A DNA stretch of 64,000 bases from the NCBI GenBank assembly GCA_963739625.1, contig CAVUAU010000018.1, forward strand, positions 62,001 to 126,000, read 5' to 3'. Positions within the stretch are counted from its first letter, which is position 1. Every line of letters starts with the position of its first letter. Origin of the DNA: Salinimicrobium sp963739625 (GTDB lineage Bacteria > Bacteroidota > Bacteroidia > Flavobacteriales > Flavobacteriaceae). The notes beneath the pieces are model-generated. The model had not been told where the DNA came from. It was given only the letters and a program-made list of their open reading frames with translations, and did not search any database. Both the position numbers and the translations under genes were made by a program. Below, in pieces: positions 37,832 through 47,398 of the stretch.

Positions 37832-39094
37832 ATGGAAATGATAACAACAGCCGGAAGGCAAAAGTTTCTGCCGAAAAGAATTTGGCCGCTATTTTTCCTT
37901 TTTTTGATCTCGGTTACTCCCGAAGTATTCGGGCAGCAACTCGAAACCTACATCCGGGAAGCAGAGCAGAACAACCCTGAAGTTCACGCTTACGAACTGC
38001 GTTACGATTATGCTACAGAGAAAATCAACGAGGTAAATACGCTGCCCGATACAGAATTCAGTGCCGGTTATTTTGTAAGTGAACCCGAGACAAGAACGGG
38101 GGCTCAACGAGCACGTTTTTCGGTGAAGCAAATGATCCCGTGGTTTGGGACTATTACTGCCAGGGAAAATTATGCTACTTCCATGGCCGACGCCGAATAC
38201 GTAGAAGTGGCGATGGCTAAACGAAAACTGGCCCTCTCTGTAGCTCAATCCTATTACCGCCTGTATTCTTTGCAGGCCAGACAGGAGGTGATTGGAGAGA
38301 ACATTGAACTGCTTGATGCCTATCACGAACTGGCCCTTAATTCTCTTGAAGTGGGCAGTGCTTCGGCAGTAGATGTGCTTCGGCTTCAAATGAGGCAAAA
38401 TGAGTTGGCGCAGCAAAAGCAAACCCTGGCGCAGGAATTTGATGCTGAAAAAGTGAATTTCAACAACCTGTTGAACCGTCGGGAAGAGATGGATGTAATG
38501 TTAGTTGATTCCATGGCAATTCCGCAGGAAGAAATCATAGAAGATATGGAAGTAGCAGAAGTACATCCGGAATTGTTGAAGTTCGACCGCTTGTATGAAT
38601 CTGTTTCTGAAGCTGAATTGCTCAACCGGAAAGAAGCCCTTCCGAAGCTGGGATTCGGACTGGATTATATTCCTGTGGCAGAGCGAACAGACATGGTTGT
38701 TGACGAAAATGGAAAGGATATTCTTATGCCTATGGTATCGGTCTCTATTCCAATCTTTAACAATAAATTCAGGTCGGTTACCCGGCAGAATGAGATAAGA
38801 CAAAAGGAAATTCAGGCGCAACGGGATGAACGGCTCAATAAGCTCGAAACCCTTCTTGCCGCCGCGCTCAACAGCCGGACATCAGCAAAGATCACCGCCG
38901 AAACTTTTCTACGGAATATTGAACAGGCAAAAGATGCGGAGGAGATCCTCGTGCGAAGTTATGAAACAGGAACTATTGACTTTGATGATGTGCTTGACGT
39001 ACAGGAGTTACAGCTTAAGTTCCAGACAGGATTGATCGAAGCCGTGAAAAATTATTACCAGCAAACGGCTCTGGTAAATTATTTGACGAATTAA
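37832..39094 (+). CDS. TolC/CusC-family outer-membrane efflux channel
   Basis: A 420-residue OEP-family protein with a signal peptide (cleaved near EVFGQQ) and two long helical repeats with the usual S-VDVLR motif (EVGSASAVDVLRLQMRQ, later YETGTIDFDDVLDVQELQL). It forms the outer-membrane exit duct for the CusA pump. It lies two bases after cusA and is followed by the adaptor gene, so the tripartite pump is one transcription unit. Confidence 0.9.
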   Translation: MEMITTAGRQKFLPKRIWPLFFLFLISVTPEVFGQQLETYIREAEQNNPEVHAYELRYDYATEKINEVNTLPDTEFSAGYFVSEPETRTGAQRARFSVKQMIPWFGTITARENYATSMADAEYVEVAMAKRKLALSVAQSYYRLYSLQARQEVIGENIELLDAYHELALNSLEVGSASAVDVLRLQMRQNELAQQKQTLAQEFDAEKVNFNNLLNRREEMDVMLVDSMAIPQEEIIEDMEVAEVHPELLKFDRLYESVSEAELLNRKEALPKLGFGLDYIPVAERTDMVVDENGKDILMPMVSVSIPIFNNKFRSVTRQNEIRQKEIQAQRDERLNKLETLLAAALNSRTSAKITAETFLRNIEQAKDAEEILVRSYETGTIDFDDVLDVQELQLKFQTGLIEAVKNYYQQTALVNYLTN

Positions 39095-39121
39095 CAGGAC
39101 TTGATCTCAATACAAAATAAG

Positions 39122-40823
39122 ATGAAAAAAATACTCATATACATAGGAATCCTTGCTGCCGGCCTTCTTTTAGGTTACTGGCTGTTCAATTCTTCTGAAG
39201 GAAAAAGTGAAGTTGAACAGGAACATTCCGAAGAAACCACTCAAATGTGGACCTGCTCTATGCATCCGCAGATCATGCAATCCGAACCGGGAGACTGTCC
39301 CATCTGCGGAATGGAACTCATTCCTGCAGAAGCGGGAGCAGACGGTTTGAATGTAGATCAGTTCAAAATGACAGAAAATGCTCTGGCTTTGGCCAACATA
39401 CAAACCACTAGCGTAGGAGGAGGAGAGGCAACCGGAAATAACCTGAAGCTCTCGGGTAAGATACAGGTGAACGAGGAAGCTAATGCCGTACAGGTGGCCT
39501 ACTTTGCCGGCAGGATCGAAAAACTTAATGTGAATTTCACGGGTGAAAATGTGAACCGTGGCGAGTTGCTGGCAACCATTTATTCCCCCGAACTGGTAGC
39601 AGCCCAGCAGGAGTTGCTTACGGCCTCAAAAATGAAAGAAAAACAACCTGCTTTGTACAAGGCGGTAAGAAATAAACTGAAGCTGTGGAAACTTTCAGAT
39701 AAGCAAATAGACGCTATTGAGGCTTCAGGCGGAGTACGGGAGAATTTTCCCGGTCTACGCTACACTGAACGGTACGGTGACTGAAAAACTTGTGCAGGAA
39801 GGAGATTATGTGAAGCAGGGACAGCCACTTTACAAAATTGCCAATTTGAACAGCGTATGGGCGGTCTTTGACGCTTATGAGAACCAGATTAGGAATATTG
39901 AAGAGGGGCAGGAGATCAATATTACCACTAATGCCTATCCTGACAGGGAGTTCAAAGCAACTGTTTCCTTTATTGATCCCGTTTTAAATTCTGAAAGAAG
40001 AACGGTCATGGTGCGGGCAGAACTGGAGAACAAGAGCGATATCTTCAAACCAGGAATGTTTGTGCAGGGAGAGATAGCAACAACAGGAGTGACTCAGGGT
40101 GAACAATCATTGATCATCCCAAAATCTGCAGTGCTCTGGACAGGAGAGAGATCTCTTGTTTATGTGAAACCAGCGCCCAACGAGCCCGTTTTTGAAATGC
40201 GGGAAGTGAAACTGGGAAGAGCTTTGGGGGAATCTTACGAGGTGCTTGAAGGCCTGGAGAACGGGGACGAAATAGTGGTGAATGGAACATTTACCGTTGA
40301 CGCCGCCGCGCAGTTGCAGGGAAAAAAATCAATGATGAATGCCAGCGAAGGAATGCCCCGGGATCCCGGACAGATGAAGATGCAGCTACCCGAAACTTTT
40401 CAGAAAGATTTTACAACCGTGCTCAGCGCATATTTCGAGCTGAAAGATGCCTTCGTAAATTCAGATGTAGAAGCTGTAAAGGCGGCAGCTTATAAGATGC
40501 GGCAGGAGGTGAAAAGCTTGAAAACAGCTAATCTGGGGACCATGGAGGTCTCTCATGTGAAGGAGCTCAACAAAATGCTCCAGGCAATATTTGAAAACGA
40601 TGTTTTGGAGAATCAGCGGGACCATTTCATCATCCTATCCCAGGATATGGTCGCTTTTGCGTCAAATCTGGATGAAATAGACACGCCGGTCTTTGTGCAT
40701 CGTTGTCCTATGGCCAATAGCAACAGGGGTGCAGACTGGCTTAGCCTTTCAAAGGAAGTGAGAAATCCGTACTATGGAGAAGCTATGATGACCTGTGGAG
40801 AAGTTACTTCGGTATTGAGGTAA
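39122..40823 (+). pseudogene. cusB: CusB-family RND adaptor with metal-binding head and DUF3347 tail, split by a 1-bp frameshift
   Basis: Frame one starts at ATG 39122 (a TTG at 39101 is also in frame). It has a membrane anchor, a heavy-metal-binding domain (WTCSMHPQIMQSEPGDCPICGMELIP), and the first half of the adaptor barrel. Frame two continues with FPVYATLNGTVTEKLVQEGDYV through the membrane-proximal domain to a DUF3347 tail (about the last 140 residues, HRCPMANSNRGADWL then VRNPYYGEAMMTCGEV). The break fits one extra C in the CCC at 39749-39751; without it the protein is 566 residues. It bridges CusA and the TolC-like channel and may hand metal to the pump. Confidence 0.9.
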
Positions 40824-41044
40824 AACGGCTTTTTTGGAGGCTCATAATTAAATAGGATAAGGAGGTTCAAGTTAATTTTGTGTTATACAGGCCATTAAAG
40901 TTTAAGTGTAATCATATCTTTTTGGCTAAGCCTCAATGACTTCTCAAAAATGGTAAAAATGGAACGGCTTTAACCTGTCCCACGGGATGCTGGTTAAGTA
41001 AGATATTTAAGTAATTTATTCAGGAATAGAAAAGATGAAGTAAC

Positions 41045-43414
41045 ATGAGTAGAAAGATAATGAGATCAGTATTTATTGCAGTTCTTTTATTCACTGGTTT
41101 AAGCAGTTTTGGCCAGAAAAGGGCCTCTGTTGAAGGAAACGTCGACAACCTGCCGGTGCATGAGTATAATCTTGTCATCGATGAGGAGACGGTCAATTTT
41201 ACCGGAAAAGACGTTAAGGCAATGACCATTAACGGGCAGATTCCCGGGCCCACACTTGAATTTACCGAAGGAGAATATGTGAAGATCCACGTCACCAATA
41301 AAATGGATGAGGAAACTTCGGTGCACTGGCATGGCCTTCTGCTTCCCAACTTCTACGATGGAGTACCTTATCTTTCTACGCCACCCATAAGGCCGGGTGA
41401 AACTTTTACTTATGAATTCGCCTTAAAACAATCGGGAACCTATTGGTATCATTCACATACCGGCCTGCAGGAGCAAAGGGGGGTATACGGTTCAATTCAG
41501 ATCAACCCCAAAGAACAAACTTTAGATTACGACAAGGACCTGGTGCTGGTTCTTTCTGACTGGATGGACGAAAACCCTATTCAGCAGCTTAGGAACCTGA
41601 AGATGGGAAATGAATGGTATCTCATTAAAAAAGGGCAGGTACAAAGCCTCAATAAGGTGCTAAAAAAGAACGCGCTGGGAGCAAAACTTAAGATGTCCTG
41701 GCAGCGCATGCCCGATATGGCTATTTCTGATAACCTTTTTGACCTCTTCCTGGTCAACGGGAAACCACAACAGGAGTATCCGAATTTTGAACCCGGAGAA
41801 AAGGTGCGGCTGCGTTTTGTGAATGCATCTGCCGCTACCTATTACTGGTTAACCTTTGGAGGGGAAGATCCAATGCTGGTAGCAGCCGACGGAATGGACG
41901 TGGTGCCGGTAAAAAAGAACAAGACCCTTATTGCCGTAGCCGAAACCTATGATTTCATTGTGACCGTTCCTGAAGATAGCCGGCTGCAGGTGCGTGCAAC
42001 CGCCCAGGACGGTTCGGGAGAGGCTTCAGCATTTATTGGGAAAGGAGCAACTCTTGAAGCGCCTAAAATTCCCAAACCCGACCTTATTGAAATGATGAAG
42101 CGCATGATGTCTATGGACATGAAAATGGGTGCGCCGGCTTCTAAATTTCGTCCCGGAAAGAACGATTCCATAGCAACCATGAAAAAGTACAGCATGGACA
42201 TGGGAGGAATGAAGATGGATAAGGAAATGGCCGGCATGAATTCTGAAAAAATGGACATGCATAAACATCAGGATTCCACAGGTCACAAAATGAAAATGGA
42301 CGGAGATGATAAGATGAAAATGGATGATGACATGGACATGGATATGGAATTGGGTTATGTGCTGCCCGATTCCGTAGTCATTGGTGGGAATATGAAAACC
42401 GGCGGGAATCCACAGTTCAATTACGATTATTTGAGATCTCCCAAAAAGACCACTTTTGAAGGGGATAAGCCAATGAAGGAACTGCTGTTTAACCTCACCG
42501 GGAACATGAACAGGTACATTTGGAGCATCAATGGAGTTCCACTTTCAGAGACCGATAAGATCAAGATAAAACAGGGTCAAAAGGTGAGGATCACTTTGAA
42601 CAACCTTACCATGATGCACCACCCAATGCACCTGCACGGGCACTTCTTTAGGGTACTGAACAAAAATGGCGAATATTCGCCGCTTAAGCATACTGTAGAT
42701 GTGGCGCCAATGCAAAAGACGGTTATTGAATTTGATGCCAATGAATATGGTGACTGGTTCTTCCACTGTCACATACTTTATCACCTTAACAGCGGCATGG
42801 CCAGGGTCTTTAGCTATGGCGGAGCAAGAGATGAAAGGCTGAAGGAGTTTCCACTGTCTACACTTACTACCGAAGCCAATCATATGTTCGTTTGGGGAGA
42901 AGCTACAGGAGCCAGTCATATGACCGAAGCATACGCGACGGCCACCAACATAAGGAATCAATTCACGGCGAAGGCCGAGTATGGCTGGAATGAAAATATA
43001 GAAGCAGAATTCAGCTATGAGCGCTATCTCAATGATTATTTTCGTCTTTTTGGAGGGGTGAGCGTAGAAAATGAAATGGAAGATAGCCTTGACGAATTAG
43101 AGACCACAGCCGTGGCAGGGATAAGATACCTGTTGCCGCTTTTGATCAATTCTGAACTGCGCATCGATAATAAACTGCGGCCCCAGGTGGCTTTTGATGC
43201 TGAGGTAATGGTCTTTCCAAGAATCGCCGTCTTTGGAGAAGTCGAGTATCAGGCAGATTTTGGCTGGAACAATGACTTGCCTACGGGTAAAGATTATTTG
43301 GACGAGACTACCTGGCAGGCCGGTCTTGAATATGTGCTGAGTAAAAACTACAAATTGATGGGAAGTTATGACAGCCGCTTTGGTGCCGGGGGAGGCCTTT
43401 CGGTCCTATTTTAA
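41045..43414 (+). CDS. multicopper oxidase fused to a CopB-like C-terminal barrel
   Basis: A 789-residue exported protein (signal to about residue 23). Three cupredoxin domains carry all four copper-ligand motifs: HWHG, WYHSHTG, HPMHLHGHFF and WFFHCHILYHLNSGM. Residues about 345-440 form a Met/His-rich insert (MSMDMKMG, MDMGGMKMDKEMAGMN, MDMHKH) as in CopA/PcoA cuprous oxidases. After about residue 595, in place of a stop, there is a 190-residue region of alternating beta strands with aromatic ends (AEFSYERYLNDYFRLFGGV ... GGGLSVLF), like the barrel of CopB/PcoB outer-membrane proteins. The fusion would tie Cu(I) oxidation to the outer membrane. The CopB similarity is by pattern and needs a structure check. 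Confidence 0.88.
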   Translation: MSRKIMRSVFIAVLLFTGLSSFGQKRASVEGNVDNLPVHEYNLVIDEETVNFTGKDVKAMTINGQIPGPTLEFTEGEYVKIHVTNKMDEETSVHWHGLLLPNFYDGVPYLSTPPIRPGETFTYEFALKQSGTYWYHSHTGLQEQRGVYGSIQINPKEQTLDYDKDLVLVLSDWMDENPIQQLRNLKMGNEWYLIKKGQVQSLNKVLKKNALGAKLKMSWQRMPDMAISDNLFDLFLVNGKPQQEYPNFEPGEKVRLRFVNASAATYYWLTFGGEDPMLVAADGMDVVPVKKNKTLIAVAETYDFIVTVPEDSRLQVRATAQDGSGEASAFIGKGATLEAPKIPKPDLIEMMKRMMSMDMKMGAPASKFRPGKNDSIATMKKYSMDMGGMKMDKEMAGMNSEKMDMHKHQDSTGHKMKMDGDDKMKMDDDMDMDMELGYVLPDSVVIGGNMKTGGNPQFNYDYLRSPKKTTFEGDKPMKELLFNLTGNMNRYIWSINGVPLSETDKIKIKQGQKVRITLNNLTMMHHPMHLHGHFFRVLNKNGEYSPLKHTVDVAPMQKTVIEFDANEYGDWFFHCHILYHLNSGMARVFSYGGARDERLKEFPLSTLTTEANHMFVWGEATGASHMTEAYATATNIRNQFTAKAEYGWNENIEAEFSYERYLNDYFRLFGGVSVENEMEDSLDELETTAVAGIRYLLPLLINSELRIDNKLRPQVAFDAEVMVFPRIAVFGEVEYQADFGWNNDLPTGKDYLDETTWQAGLEYVLSKNYKLMGSYDSRFGAGGGLSVLF

Positions 43415-43432
43415 AAATGACATTTTTGGAAA
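43413..43432. repeat. CAAAAATG-type palindromic repeat after the multicopper oxidase gene
   Basis: AAAAATGACATTTTTGGAA begins at the stop codon of the oxidase gene. It is one of several copies in the window with the same core; it could form a small hairpin but lacks a GC stem. Confidence 0.5.
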
Positions 43433-43581
43433 GTTCTTTAGCAGAAACCAAAGGTTCAATCAAAGAAGTTGGCTCGATAGCGGAATCTTAAGGGAATCTT
43501 TAGAATATTAGTAGGAAACTCTAAAGACGAATGTGCTTTAGAAATGTTAAATTGCAGTACCAATTAAAAATCAATCCATAA

Positions 43582-44055
43582 ATGAAAGCTCTAAAAATTT
43601 TTTTGATCGTCCTGGTAATTGGACTTATTGTTGTGCAGTTTTTTCCGGTAGAGAAAAACCATAATCCCGGCGTCGAGGCGGGTGCAGCATTTGAGGCGCG
43701 TTATAATGTTCCGCCATCTCTTCAGGCAACCTTACGAACCTCCTGCTATGACTGTCATAGTAACAACACGACTTATCTATGGTATGATAATATTCAGCCG
43801 GTGCTTTGGTATATTCAGGATCACGTCGAAGAAGGTAAGGAGGAACTCAATTTTGATGAATTTGATCAATACTCGGCAAAAAAGAAGCAGCATAAGCTGG
43901 AAGAGGTAGCCGAACAGGTGGAGGAAGGAGAAATGCCATTAAAATCTTATACCCTTACTCATTGGAACGCCAGGCTTTCTGAAGATCAAAAAAAGGAACT
44001 GGTTGATTTCTTTGAAGAGTTAGCTAAAAATAAAAAACAAGATCTTACGCTTTAA
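43582..44055 (+). CDS. haem-binding domain protein (Haem_bd, CxxCH)
   Basis: A 157-residue protein with an N-terminal membrane anchor or signal (about 5-20), then a Haem_bd domain: RTSCYDCHSNNTTYLWYDNIQPVLWYI contains one CxxCH c-type haem site, and the C-terminal part has MPLKSYTLTHWNARLSEDQK. It faces the periplasm. Such genes are frequent in copper and respiratory clusters of Bacteroidota. An electron-transfer role with the copper oxidase is possible but not shown. Confidence 0.88.
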   Translation: MKALKIFLIVLVIGLIVVQFFPVEKNHNPGVEAGAAFEARYNVPPSLQATLRTSCYDCHSNNTTYLWYDNIQPVLWYIQDHVEEGKEELNFDEFDQYSAKKKQHKLEEVAEQVEEGEMPLKSYTLTHWNARLSEDQKKELVDFFEELAKNKKQDLTL

Positions 44056-44082
44056 AATAAAGAATAATCAAAAACATAAAAA

Positions 44083-44685
44083 ATGAAAAAAGTACTTAGA
44101 AATGCCTTTATGTTCAGCCTTTTTGCGGGAATGTTAAGCTTTGCTTCCTGTGGTGATGAGAACAAGGAAAAAGATGTAGATAATGACGTGAGTATGCCGG
44201 TGCAAAATGAGATGCACATGCAGGACGGGGAGGAGCATGACATGGGCGATATGGAAGATATGAGCGGCGACATGGCTATGAACCTCGAATTCAAAGACCA
44301 AAAAATGTCACCTGTTTATGGGCACTACAACCACGTGCGAATGGCACTCGTAAATTCTGATGCTGCTGAAGCTCAAAACGGCGGAAAAATGCTCGTGGAA
44401 GCTCTGCAGAACGCGAACGGAAGCACCGAAGCTCTCGAGGCTGCCCAAAAAATAGCCCAGGCAGACGACTTAAATGTGCAAAGGACTGCTTTTTCAGATC
44501 TTTCTGATGCTATGGAAGGAATGATGCGTGGAGCCCTTTCATCGGGAGAAGTTTATAAGCAGTTTTGCCCTATGGCCTTTGAAGGTAAAGGTGGTTACTG
44601 GTTAGCTTCTTCAAAAGAGATAAGGAATCCGTATTATGGCGATAAAATGCTCAACTGCGGAAGCGTTAAGGATACCATTAAATAA
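44083..44685 (+). CDS. DUF3347 lipoprotein, His/Met/acidic-rich
   Basis: A 200-residue lipoprotein (lipobox LSFASC) with a linker rich in Met, His and Asp/Glu (MPVQNEMHMQDGEEHDMGDM) and a DUF3347 domain: HYNHVRMALVNSDAAEAQNGG, YKQFCPMAFEGKGGYWLAS, IRNPYYGDKMLNCGSV. The same domain forms the tail of the CusB adaptor upstream, so the two probably bind the same ligand. Cys/Met/His placement suggests a copper chaperone in the periplasm, which is inference. Confidence 0.88.
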   Translation: MKKVLRNAFMFSLFAGMLSFASCGDENKEKDVDNDVSMPVQNEMHMQDGEEHDMGDMEDMSGDMAMNLEFKDQKMSPVYGHYNHVRMALVNSDAAEAQNGGKMLVEALQNANGSTEALEAAQKIAQADDLNVQRTAFSDLSDAMEGMMRGALSSGEVYKQFCPMAFEGKGGYWLASSKEIRNPYYGDKMLNCGSVKDTIK

Positions 44686-44697
44686 CCTTTTTAGAAG

Positions 44698-45258
44698 GTG
44701 AAGCTCTACATTAAAAATATGGTCTGTGACCGCTGTATTATGATGCTGAAGTCTGTGCTGGAACAGCGCGGACTTCAGTACCTTACAGTCACTTTGGGAG
44801 AAGTAGAGCTGGTCTCTGAGCTTTCTTCTTCGGAAAAAGCAGTACTTGACGAGGAGCTTCAGAAAATTGGGTTTGAGATCATTGACGACAGGAAGACCCG
44901 GCTCATAGAAAGCATCAAAAAAGCGGTTTTGGAGGTGATCAGAATCCGGAAGCTGCTCCAAAAATGACATTTTCAGAATACCTTTCAGAAAGGTTTCACC
45001 AGGATTATTCGGCTTTAAGCAAACTCTTTTCCGAAGTACAGGGCGTGACCATCGAGCAGTATGTAATTCTGCAAAAAATAGAAAAGGTCAAAGAATTGAT
45101 GGTTTACGATGAGCTGTCGCTAAGCCAGATCGCATTGCAGCTCAACTACTCGAGCGTTTCCCACCTGAGTAAGCAGTTCAAAAAAGTTACCGGCTTTAAC
45201 GCCTACGCATTACAAACAGGTTAAAGAGAAGAAGCGTATTCCGCTCGATAAGCTGTAA
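44698..45258 (+). pseudogene. AraC-type regulator with N-terminal HMA-like domain, broken by two frameshifts
   Basis: Three frames make one 186-residue protein of a kind common in Flavobacteriia. Part one (from 44698) is an HMA-like metal sensor with CxxC (IKNMVCDRCIMMLKS). Part two begins in another frame with NPEAAPKMTFSEYLSERFHQDY and holds the AraC helix-turn-helix (ELSLSQIALQLNYSSVSHLSKQFKKVTGF). Part three, again shifted, gives the expected tail PTHYKQVKEKKRIPLDKL ending at 45258. The joins fit one missing base near 44940 and one extra A near 45199. It likely senses copper and controls this island. As written, the naive frames would be an 89-residue and an 86-residue protein. Confidence 0.85.
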
Positions 45259-45554
45259 ATTTTTTCTCAGGCTTCAGGAGAATGCATTTTCCGCCAGCCG
45301 CAGCTTTGATTTTTCCCCGGCTTCCATACCTCCAGAACTACCTTCATTCTTGTTTTCTGAAATTAGTAAAAGATCCCATTCCTTCCGCAGAAGAAATTTG
45401 AGAGCTGGCAAAACTAAAATAGTTCTAAACCTCAGAAGGATTACCATAATAAGAACAATAACAGAACTTTACAAAAGAATTAACCGTGGTTAAGTAAGAA
45501 AGGTGATAAATTAAATATTCAAAATTTTATTTATTAACCGCTAATTTATTTACT

Positions 45555-46481
45555 ATGTTTTACCACGTTAAAGAATTACAATTTAATGCCAGGGTTTCTC
45601 AACCCGATCCTGCTTTTGCCACTTTGCTACTGGAGCAGTTTGGAGGCGCCAACGGAGAATTAAAGGCTGCTCTGCAGTATTTTACGCAGGCTTTTGCAGC
45701 AAAACAGGTACATCCAGATAAGTATGATCTTTTAATGGATATTGCTACGGAAGAATTCAGTCATCTTGAAATAGTTGGTGCAACTATCCAGATGCTTCTT
45801 AAAGGTATCCACGGAGATCTTAAAAATGCCGCAGAGGAATCAGAAATTATGGCTTTGTTAAAAGGAAAAGCGTCCAAAGAAGATTTTATCCACAACGCAA
45901 TGGTGAATCCTCAATTCTTCAACCTTTCCGGAGGCGGGCCTACACTTTCAGACAGTAATGGAAATCCATGGACTTCAGCTTATGTGACTGCCAATGGTGA
46001 TCTTTCAGTAGATCTAAGATCAAACATTGCTGCCGAATCCAGAGCAAAAATCGTTTATGAATATCTCATGCAGCACACAGATGATCCTCATGTGAAAGAT
46101 ACATTGAGATTCCTGATGACGCGCGAGGTAGCACATTTCCAGATGTTCCAGGCTGCATTGGAAACAATTGAACCAAACTTCCCACCAGGAGTGCTGCAAA
46201 GTGACCCTAACTTCAGTAATAAATATTTCAACCTTTCCAATGGAGAAGACGTAAGAGGACCCTGGAATGAAGGTAAAAGCCCTGAGATGGGGGAAACCTG
46301 GGAATATATTTCAGATCCTATTGAGCATATAAGGAAAACCAAAGGCATGACCAAGGGAAATAGCAAACCTGAAAGAGATCCAAAAGAGGTGGACAAGAAG
46401 AATAAGGAACTGAGTAAAAAGAAATTCGAAGAAATAAAAAAAGCCATGCCCAAAGGTGAGGCGCAATGGAGTAAATACTAA
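45555..46481 (+). CDS. manganese catalase (non-haem)
   Basis: A 308-residue ferritin-like di-manganese catalase. It begins MFYHVKELQFNARVSQPDPAFATLLLEQFGGANGE-like, with the metal ligands in FGGANGELKAALQYF, IATEEFSHLEIVGATI, and the second half NIAAESRAKIVYEYLM and MTREVAHFQMF. The C-terminal 50 residues are a lysine-rich tail. It splits hydrogen peroxide in the cytoplasm. The 296 bases upstream hold no gene I can see and are AT-rich near the start. Its place inside the copper island suggests defence against copper-driven peroxide chemistry. Confidence 0.93.
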   Translation: MFYHVKELQFNARVSQPDPAFATLLLEQFGGANGELKAALQYFTQAFAAKQVHPDKYDLLMDIATEEFSHLEIVGATIQMLLKGIHGDLKNAAEESEIMALLKGKASKEDFIHNAMVNPQFFNLSGGGPTLSDSNGNPWTSAYVTANGDLSVDLRSNIAAESRAKIVYEYLMQHTDDPHVKDTLRFLMTREVAHFQMFQAALETIEPNFPPGVLQSDPNFSNKYFNLSNGEDVRGPWNEGKSPEMGETWEYISDPIEHIRKTKGMTKGNSKPERDPKEVDKKNKELSKKKFEEIKKAMPKGEAQWSKY

Positions 46482-46493
46482 AGAATCTCTTTT

Positions 46494-47246
46494 ATGGAAA
46501 TAATTAGAGTAGATTATTTTACCGATCCTCTTTGCTGCTGGAGTTGGGCTTTTGAACCTCAACTGCGAAAACTAAGATTTCTTTTGAAAGACCGCCTGCA
46601 CATAAACTATGTGATGGGCGGTCTTTTAAGAGACTGGAAAAACTACAATGACCAAATGAATGATGTGGCCCGTCCTGCGCAACTGGGACCTCTCTGGATG
46701 CAGGCCCGGAACATGTCTGGCCAGCCTATTAAAGAAGACCTCTGGATTTCTAATCCCGTTGATACTTCTTATTTGGCCTGTATGGCTGTCAAGGCAGCTG
46801 CTTTACAATCAAAAACAGCAGAAGAAGCTATGCTGCGGAAATTAAGGGAGGCCGTAATGATGCATCAAAGGAATATTGGCGAAGTAGATGTTATCCTGGA
46901 AATCGCCCGGGAACTCGAGCAGAAACTTATTCTGAAAAAAGAAAAATTCGAAAAAGATCTATTTTCAGATGAGGTAAGCAACAATTTCAAAGCAGACCTG
47001 GACCAGACAAAGGCCGGGGGAATAACACGGTTTCCTACTCTGTTGATCACCTACAGAGAAAAAACTTACCAAATTACCGGTTACAGACCATTCAGCGAAT
47101 TAAAAAAAACCTTTTTATTAATAGATCCAGACCTTAAGTTGGACCAGGACATAGATAAAGAGGAATACCTCAATAGCTGGGAAAATCTCACTGATAGAGA
47201 ACTGGAGGAAGTAAGTTCACCTAAGGAGGAGCAATGCTGTAGCTAA
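46494..47246 (+). CDS. DsbA-family protein (FrnE/SpxH-like, CCWSW motif)
   Basis: A 250-residue cytoplasmic thioredoxin-fold protein with no signal peptide. The active-site region is FTDPLCCWSWAFEPQ, a double cysteine in place of CxxC, and the cis-Pro segment is GITRFPTLLITY. Related proteins include FrnE oxidoreductases and SpxH, the ClpXP adaptor for Spx. A second Cys pair lies at the C-terminus (EEQCCS). It is 12 bases after the manganese catalase, so probably co-transcribed. Either a redox or a metal-binding role would fit; I cannot choose. Confidence 0.85.
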   Translation: MEIIRVDYFTDPLCCWSWAFEPQLRKLRFLLKDRLHINYVMGGLLRDWKNYNDQMNDVARPAQLGPLWMQARNMSGQPIKEDLWISNPVDTSYLACMAVKAAALQSKTAEEAMLRKLREAVMMHQRNIGEVDVILEIARELEQKLILKKEKFEKDLFSDEVSNNFKADLDQTKAGGITRFPTLLITYREKTYQITGYRPFSELKKTFLLIDPDLKLDQDIDKEEYLNSWENLTDRELEEVSSPKEEQCCS

Positions 47247-47331
47247 GAACTGTTTTAGCTAACAGAATTAAGTCCCCTCAGGTGTTATTTACAACACATT
47301 CTATTTGTTCCCTCTCCAGAATTTTGCCACA

Positions 47332-47387
47332 TTATTCTACAATTGTATAAGAGTAACTGCCCTTATTCTGCGAACTTTGTAGAATAA
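47332..47387. promoter_or_regulatory. inverted-repeat operator candidate upstream of the copper ATPase
   Basis: Perfect 11-base inverted arms, TTATTCTACAA (47332-47342) and TTGTAGAATAA (47377-47387), 34 bases apart, end 11 bases before the ATPase ATG. A smaller perfect palindrome, TACAATTGTA (47338-47347), overlaps the left arm. GAACTTTG next to the right arm is one mismatch from a -7 box. The layout suits a metal-responsive repressor or activator site. Confidence 0.45.
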
Positions 47388-47398
47388 ATTCAAAGAAA

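Noticed and set aside
41947..42286. Minus-strand frames inside the multicopper oxidase gene
   Set aside because: They are shadows of the Met/His-rich insert and have no independent support.
44964..45224. A stand-alone 86-residue AraC-type protein
   Set aside because: Its frame extends upstream into the conserved NPEAAPK linker and its tail continues in another frame, so it is a piece of one broken regulator.
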